Below, piece after piece: positions 4,586-9,650 of a stretch of 9,650 bases of DNA (the first letter of the stretch is position 1; the number at the start of each line of letters is the position of its first letter). Made by a program: the position numbers and the translations under genes. The notes beneath the pieces were generated by a model. The model did not search any database. It saw nothing but the letters and a program-made list of their open reading frames with translations, and had not been told where the DNA came from. The stretch is from JACOVP01 sp035289145 (GTDB lineage: Archaea; Nanobdellota; Nanobdellia; SCGC-AAA011-G17; UBA489): NCBI GenBank assembly GCA_035289145.1, contig DATDXZ010000102.1:1-9650 (forward strand), in the 5' to 3' direction.

Positions 4586-6561
4586 AAAGAGGACAAATAA
4601 CAGCGTTCATCATCTTCGGCATGGTCATTCTTGCGTTAGGAATCACAGTCTACACGTTCAGGGCTCAAATTTTCTCAGCGACATTTGGAGCAGAGATAGA
4701 AGAAAATATAGCTGTTCCACCACAAGCAGAACGGGCAAAACTATATGTAGATACTTGTCTGGAGAGCATAACGCTTCAAGGATTGCAAGTCTTGGGTGCA
4801 CAAGCAGGATATATCAATCCGCCAAAGGAGCAAATGCCTACCAGAGTAAGTCCTTTTGGATCATCATTGGTTATCTTTAGCAATGGAGCAGGACAAGTGC
4901 CTTTCTGGTTCACTGAGACTGAAAATGGTATACAGAAGAATCAAATTCCAACAAAAGCGCAGATGGAAAGTGCTCTTGCAGGATATATTTCTGATAATAT
5001 AGACTCTTGCTTGAATGACTTTAAGCCGCTTCGCAGTCAAGGATATGCGTTGGATGGAGAGCCTGCGCAGGTGCAAGTGTTCATCAATGAAAAGACTGTA
5101 GGAGTTCAAATGCATTATCCACTAACAGTGAAAAAAGATGACTTCACATTCACATTCGTACAATTTAAGCGTACTCTCAGATCACAATTCGGAACTCTCT
5201 ATCAGAATGCGCTAAATATCATGCAGACAGAAAGTGAAATCTATTTCTTGGAAGAGCGAGCTATAGATATGATGGCTATTTATGATACTATCCCTTTCTC
5301 AGGCATAGATACTGAGTGTGTGCCGAGAACATGGGTGAAAACAAATGTGCAAAAAGAACTGAAAAAGATTTTCGCTGCAAACTTCCCGTCTCTAAGGATT
5401 GCAGGTTCTCAATATAGAGAAAATGAGCAAGATACAAAATCATTCATTATCGATGCTTTATCAGATGAAACAGATGCATCAATTCTCTTCAACTATAATG
5501 AAGAATGGCCCCTACTCATGGACGTGGTGGGAGAGAACGAAGAAATACTCCGTGGTAAGTCCTTTAGTGCAGATAATGCTGCTAGTCGTTTCCTCCTGCC
5601 GCTGTTCTGTATGAATGACAATCACTTCGTCTATGATGTGAAGTTTCCCATGCTTATTTCTTTACAGGGAAGTGACTCAATGTTTCAATTTGCGACACTA
5701 GTCGTCATTGACAATAACCAACCTCGGGAAAACCGAGTCACTCCTATTATTTTCAACGAGCAGAGTGAAATCTGTAAATATCCAGGAAAACAACTCACAG
5801 TAGTCGCAGCGACCTATCGTGCTGACGGCAATATACAGGAGATTCCAGACGCAAAGATAGCTTTCAAGTGTCTTGATCAGGCATGTGACATAGGAAGCAC
5901 ACAAGCAGATGCTTCAGGTGCAGCTTTAACAGCGAATTTCCCACAATGTTCTGATGGTGTCATGAGCGCGGAGAAGGAAGGATATCATCGTGGAGAAACT
6001 GCAGTATCCACAAATAGTGTTTCAGAAGAAGTAGTCGTATATCTGGAGCCTATAATGCAGGTTGCAGTCGACGTCAAGATCATTGACAATAATCAAGAGC
6101 GCGTTCCTTATGCATCAGAGAGTGTTATGTTGAATTTAGAGAACCAAGCGAAGAAATATGTTACAACAATTCTCTATCCAGAGCTGAAAACAGTGCGTCT
6201 GATTCCAGGAGATTACGTCGTGACATCACGAGTCATTGTGGAAAATGCCGGCGGATTTAGTTTCCCAGAGAGGGAGATTGAAATTTGTGCTGATGTTCCA
6301 CAAAGTGGATTGTTAGGTGTTGCTGGATTAACCACAAGAAAATGTACAAAGCAGAAAATTGATGCGACTGAACTTGACCAGATTATAAGCGGCGGAGCAA
6401 CAACAACTTGGTCTGTCCCTCGCGCAACATTAACAGCTGCAGAAAAAGTTACGTTCTATACAGTCCGAGGTCCAACGCCTCGTTCTCTCGAAGAAGTAAG
6501 TAAAGTTTATGAAGCAATACAGCAGCAAAATAACGGGGTGAAGAAGCCTGTTCTCGAATAA
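4582..6561 (+). CDS. Membrane-anchored surface protein with class III (pilin-like) signal, 659 aa
   Basis: The first residues, MKRG/QITAFIIFGMVILALGITVYTF, have the class III plan: short basic head, cleavage expected before Gln5, then a hydrophobic helix (6-26) that stays with the mature protein as in pilins. Residues 45-150 carry RAKLYVDTCLESI, GAQAGYINPP, VPFWF and a helix to DSCLNDF; I remember this pattern from unnamed DPANN surface proteins beginning KKGQ or KRGQ. A mixed alpha/beta middle follows. At 398-490 a beta domain has ICKYPGKQLTVVAATYR, FKCLDQACDIG and AEKEGYHRGE, like a carboxypeptidase-regulatory or Ig-like fold. A second one (about 492-590) has the PEGA-like VRLIPGDYVV. The ten cysteines (59, 143, 246, 343, 398, 430, 435, 456, 569, 588) fit disulfides outside the cell. 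Far longer than usual pilins, so it is not a simple filament subunit. ATGA overlap with the regulator; its end abuts the giant secreted gene. Exact role unknown. Confidence 0.85.
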   Translation: MKRGQITAFIIFGMVILALGITVYTFRAQIFSATFGAEIEENIAVPPQAERAKLYVDTCLESITLQGLQVLGAQAGYINPPKEQMPTRVSPFGSSLVIFSNGAGQVPFWFTETENGIQKNQIPTKAQMESALAGYISDNIDSCLNDFKPLRSQGYALDGEPAQVQVFINEKTVGVQMHYPLTVKKDDFTFTFVQFKRTLRSQFGTLYQNALNIMQTESEIYFLEERAIDMMAIYDTIPFSGIDTECVPRTWVKTNVQKELKKIFAANFPSLRIAGSQYRENEQDTKSFIIDALSDETDASILFNYNEEWPLLMDVVGENEEILRGKSFSADNAASRFLLPLFCMNDNHFVYDVKFPMLISLQGSDSMFQFATLVVIDNNQPRENRVTPIIFNEQSEICKYPGKQLTVVAATYRADGNIQEIPDAKIAFKCLDQACDIGSTQADASGAALTANFPQCSDGVMSAEKEGYHRGETAVSTNSVSEEVVVYLEPIMQVAVDVKIIDNNQERVPYASESVMLNLENQAKKYVTTILYPELKTVRLIPGDYVVTSRVIVENAGGFSFPEREIEICADVPQSGLLGVAGLTTRKCTKQKIDATELDQIISGGATTTWSVPRATLTAAEKVTFYTVRGPTPRSLEEVSKVYEAIQQQNNGVKKPVLE

Positions 6562-6578
6562 GAAGATTAATAGGGAAA

Positions 6579-6586
6579 AGAGGTGG
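6579..6586 (+). promoter_or_regulatory. Shine-Dalgarno-like AGAGGTGG before the giant gene
   Basis: Lies 15 nt before ATG 6602 and 12 nt before TTG 6599, both rather far. A second site, GGGGTGA at 6535-6541, is 6 nt before an in-frame CTG at 6548. The two sites make the start of the giant protein uncertain. Confidence 0.45.
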
Positions 6587-6601
6587 ATATCCTATCTGTT
6601 G

Positions 6602-9600
6602 ATGTTCTTAGTAGTGCTTCTGCCTATTGAGCAAGCCTATGCAGCAGATCCAGTTTCTTCCAGCGGAGAACAAATTATTGATCGAACGAGAAATATTCCT
6701 AATGATCTCGTCAGACAAGGGGAAGCAATCAGAGACGAGGTGCTCGATGATCTCCAAGGCATTCAAGACAGTCCCGAGGACATTATTGGTGAAGATATTA
6801 TCGTGCAAGTGGACGATTATCAGCCACGAATCATTCGAAGTTCACTCTTAGAAGATTCAGGTATTTTTGTGCATGCGCTCATCAGCGGGACTCCTACAAA
6901 TCCAACAATCACAGTGCCAAGAATTAGGGACATTGTTATTCGCAGCCAGAAGATAACCACTATTCCACAAGGTCTTCCAGTATCTGTCGGTCGCATCACT
7001 CATGTAGATCCGCCCAATAACGCGTTGTCCTATGATAATTTAGGAACCTTAGTTATTCCAATTCGTCAGATTCCTCAAGAAGGAAAAGTTCCAGACGAAA
7101 TTATTGTCGACGTGGACGCTCGCATCTTCTTTGATGTATCAGAAGGCTTATTCTTCGGTCCAGTCCAGGATATTCTCACAGAACAGAGTTTAGAAGAGTG
7201 GAAATTGACCAGGGAAGATCATAGTTTCTATGCTGGCTATATTCATGCAACTGAGATTAAAGAAGATCAGGCATCGTTTATGATCTATGATAACCAGCTA
7301 AATGAACTCACAACGACGCCAGTAAAATTAACTGTCGGTCAGACATCGCGTTCCTTAAGCGCTAATCGCGGAGGTTTCGTAACATATGGAAGACTTTTTG
7401 ATAGATATACTTTGAAGCTCAACAACATCAAGAGCATCAGCGATAAGGTGCGTTTACTAATAAATAGAAATGGTAATGTGCAGTCAGCTTATCTTACTGA
7501 AGGAGATGACCTGTACCAGGGATCTCAATGGTATGTGGAGAATATTGCTGGAGATGTCAAGGGAGTTTCGCTAGCAGTAACTCTGAGAAATAAAGTAAAC
7601 AGACAGTCTCTAACATTGGAAGGAAAGCAAGTGGAGCTTCCGCAATTGCCGTCAGAACCATCAGAACCATTATCGTCTTCAAGCAGTCAACCAGGAGAAA
7701 GCAATGAGCAGAAGAAAAAACGTACACAATTTGAAGAAATTCTTAAAAAATTCTATGCTATTTACAACAAGAAAGATGAGAATGTAAATGATGTAAAGAA
7801 GTACGATGATCTTGCCAGAGAAATAGACAAAGACATCTTGCAAGACACAAACACACCAGCGCAGGTCAAGGAGCAGGCGCTTAATGTAGTAAAAACTATA
7901 AGAAATTATTATGTTCAAAAGCAGACAGAGCTCCAAGCAGCACTAAATCTTAATCATACTCAAGAAAGTGAAAATAAATTACTTATTGTCACTGGGTTTA
8001 TCAAAACTATAGAAGAGATCTTGAAGAAGTATACGCAGACAAGAGAACCATCGTCTTTGCAAGGAAGTAATGATCCGAGCGTGCTCTATAGATTGGCTAT
8101 CGAAGAATATGAGAAAGTTATTCAAAACTATCCAAACATAAAAGAGTATAGTGCTAAAGCGCATTGGAAGATCGCGAATTTAGCGTTATTGCCAGGAGTT
8201 AAAGATCGTCAAGGCGCTGTGAATCATTTAGAGATCTTGTTGCGTAACTATCAAGAGAAAGACTACATTAATTATATGAAGAAAACAGAAATTGAAAAAC
8301 TGCTTGCGCTTATTCGAAGCGCGGATGTTGATTTGGAGAGTATAACTAAAGAGATAACAGAAGGACAAGATGTGAATTATGTTACTCTACTTGGTGCAGT
8401 GTCGGTTCCAGATAACTTGAAGTCAAAAGCAACCATAGAAGTAGAAGGCTTCCCGTCGAAAGAGTATCGGGAAGGAGAACAGTTGCTACAGGATGATAAG
8501 GATGAGTTGAAATGGTTTGTCAAGGAGATTCGCAATACGGAAGTAGTTCTTCAGGAAGAGCGTACTAGGCAGATAGAGTCAATCTATAGAGATTCACAAA
8601 ATAAAAATCAGCAAAGACAATTGAGCACTGGTACTAATAAAAAGAGAACAGTTCGTCTTACAAAGACAGATACGAAAAAAGAAGCTTCTATAACTATCAG
8701 CCCGAATACAGAGGCAGCGTTTTCAGAAGCGATATTCTCCTTGCACTTGCCTATAGAGAAAAGAGCTCTTGACTTGCCTTTGTTCTCCGACACTATTGAT
8801 GAGGAGATAGCAAAAACTGAAGATTTGATAGCGAAGTTAGACAAGATTGTAGAGAATGTAGGGAAAGTAACGGAATACTGGAAGAAATTCTGTTTTATCA
8901 CGTTCGCCGTGGTCTGGGTCAAGAACTTCTTTTCAGGAATCTTTGGCGGCTCAGGAGCTTTGGCAAGAGAACGAACCAACAATGCATTCGAGAAAAAATA
9001 TGATGAATACAGAAATCTAGGTACAGATGATACAAAAAATTGTCGTGGTCTAAGCTATGATGAATGTGTCTTCAAGAACCAGGCAGAATATGATCGCATG
9101 GTAACTCAGTCAGGAAGTGCTATCAGTGCAGTCAATCAAGGAAGTTATCAACAATCGTTTAAGACATTAGGAAGCGAATACACTAATTCAAAGAAAGATT
9201 TAGCATATTATGAAAATTTAGCGAAACAAGATCCAACCAATCAGGCGTATCGCGATAAATATTATGAGATACACGCAAGATTAACGCGTGCAGAAGAAGA
9301 GCAGCAGTTCAGTAAGCAGTTCTTTGTAGATGGAAGACCAAAATCCTATGATGAAGTAGGTGCAGCAACGGCAGATCCTATAGTTGATCGTTACCAGCCA
9401 GAAATTGTTCAGAAGTTCACCGTGCCACCTGGAAGGAAAAATGACAAAGCTTTCCTCTGGAGAACATATAACACACGATTCTTACCTCTAGAACGAGAAA
9501 AACAAATCAATGATGAGATGAAGAAATACTTGGACGGTGTGCAAAGTAGTGGAACTAGTCTAGGAACTGCAACAGAAAAAGATAATGATTACCTAGAAAA

Positions 9601-9650
9601 GCTCAAAGAAAGTTACGGCGTCACACAAGCAACGCAATTGGGAGAGTTTA
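6602..9650 (+). CDS. Giant secreted multi-domain protein, over 1016 aa, runs off the window
   Basis: The frame is open from 6542 (after TGA at 6539-6541) to the window end with no stop. ATG 6602 is the only early ATG; residues below count from it. MFLVVLLPIEQAYA/ADP is a signal-peptide core and cleavage site, but its basic head (NKKINREKRW) lies upstream in the same open frame, so translation may begin earlier (CTG 6548) or at TTG 6599. Mature parts: beta-rich 60-345 with Ig-like strands (LKLNNIKSI, LLINRNG, LYQGSQWYVENI); Ser/Pro/Glu linker 346-366; helices 370-575 with TPR-like EEYEKVIQNYPN, SAKAHWKIANLAL and HLEILLRNYQEK; mixed part 590-730; helix 734-760; hydrophobic segment 763-782 (FCFITFAVVWVKNFFSGIFG), a possible membrane anchor; then charged helices. 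Only four Cys (764, 814, 822 and none before), unlike the previous gene. Begins 40 nt after it, same strand: probably one operon and one surface structure. Function not recognised. Confidence 0.85.
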   Translation, partial: MFLVVLLPIEQAYAADPVSSSGEQIIDRTRNIPNDLVRQGEAIRDEVLDDLQGIQDSPEDIIGEDIIVQVDDYQPRIIRSSLLEDSGIFVHALISGTPTNPTITVPRIRDIVIRSQKITTIPQGLPVSVGRITHVDPPNNALSYDNLGTLVIPIRQIPQEGKVPDEIIVDVDARIFFDVSEGLFFGPVQDILTEQSLEEWKLTREDHSFYAGYIHATEIKEDQASFMIYDNQLNELTTTPVKLTVGQTSRSLSANRGGFVTYGRLFDRYTLKLNNIKSISDKVRLLINRNGNVQSAYLTEGDDLYQGSQWYVENIAGDVKGVSLAVTLRNKVNRQSLTLEGKQVELPQLPSEPSEPLSSSSSQPGESNEQKKKRTQFEEILKKFYAIYNKKDENVNDVKKYDDLAREIDKDILQDTNTPAQVKEQALNVVKTIRNYYVQKQTELQAALNLNHTQESENKLLIVTGFIKTIEEILKKYTQTREPSSLQGSNDPSVLYRLAIEEYEKVIQNYPNIKEYSAKAHWKIANLALLPGVKDRQGAVNHLEILLRNYQEKDYINYMKKTEIEKLLALIRSADVDLESITKEITEGQDVNYVTLLGAVSVPDNLKSKATIEVEGFPSKEYREGEQLLQDDKDELKWFVKEIRNTEVVLQEERTRQIESIYRDSQNKNQQRQLSTGTNKKRTVRLTKTDTKKEASITISPNTEAAFSEAIFSLHLPIEKRALDLPLFSDTIDEEIAKTEDLIAKLDKIVENVGKVTEYWKKFCFITFAVVWVKNFFSGIFGGSGALARERTNNAFEKKYDEYRNLGTDDTKNCRGLSYDECVFKNQAEYDRMVTQSGSAISAVNQGSYQQSFKTLGSEYTNSKKDLAYYENLAKQDPTNQAYRDKYYEIHARLTRAEEEQQFSKQFFVDGRPKSYDEVGAATADPIVDRYQPEIVQKFTVPPGRKNDKAFLWRTYNTRFLPLEREKQINDEMKKYLDGVQSSGTSLGTATEKDNDYLEKLKESYGVTQATQLGEF

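Noticed and set aside
4455..4880. Open frame of 141 codons overlapping the regulator and the surface protein gene.
   Set aside because: It is an out-of-frame shadow of two well-supported genes, with composition rich in Ser and Cys and no family pattern.
6627..6851. Plus-strand frame of 74 codons just behind the start of the giant gene.
   Set aside because: It lies entirely within the giant gene in another frame and has no ribosome site or family pattern.
8608..8982. Open minus-strand frame of 124 codons within the giant gene.
   Set aside because: The plus-strand frame is open for over 3 kb here and has coherent domains; the minus frame has no promoter or recognisable motif.
1..9650. CRISPR array, rRNA or riboswitch.
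   Set aside because: No regularly spaced repeats, no rRNA-like sequence and no recognisable riboswitch core were seen anywhere in the window.

Overview
The window looks like a chromosomal piece of an archaeon, most likely a DPANN-type lineage such as Woesearchaeota (inference). Every single-gene transcription unit starts close behind an A/T-rich TATA-like box, with the ATG about 26-35 nt downstream of the box, which is the archaeal pattern of leaderless or nearly leaderless mRNAs. The tRNA has archaeal-style features. The large surface protein begins with a KRG/Q class III (pilin-like) signal, followed by a segment resembling proteins I know from DPANN genomes. Base composition is moderately A/T-rich.

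Layout. 1-874: remains of an IS5-like DDE transposase spread over three reading frames and cut by the window edge. Its last frame change falls on an A_AAA_AAG heptamer followed by a hairpin. About 896-970: a tRNA-Val(GAC) whose body is convincing from position 902 on but whose 5' acceptor strand is missing or displaced. 971-1546: a 576-bp segment closed by a second, 29/30 identical copy of the last 30 nt of the tRNA. It holds a RelE-like toxin and a small antitoxin-like gene facing each other and overlapping by 10 bp at their 3' ends. 1603-1980: an unrecognised 125-aa protein. 2048-3274: a complete DEAD-box RNA helicase. 3378-4181 (minus): a CysQ-like 3'(2'),5'-bisphosphate nucleotidase, convergent with the helicase.

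4250-9650: a plus-strand operon. A TATA box, a perfect 16-bp palindrome and a purine-rich leader precede a 65-aa winged-helix protein. It overlaps by ATGA the gene of a 659-aa membrane-anchored, cysteine-containing surface protein with a pilin-like signal. This is followed by an open frame of more than 1016 codons for a secreted, multi-domain protein (beta-rich part, Ser/Pro/Glu linker, TPR-like helices, hydrophobic segment) that runs off the window. The simplest reading is a self-regulated cell-surface module whose two large proteins work together outside the membrane. Its function (attachment, pilus-like structure, secretion) cannot be told from sequence alone.

The left 1.5 kb is mobile, decayed DNA around a tRNA; the middle is housekeeping; the right 5.4 kb is the most novel part.
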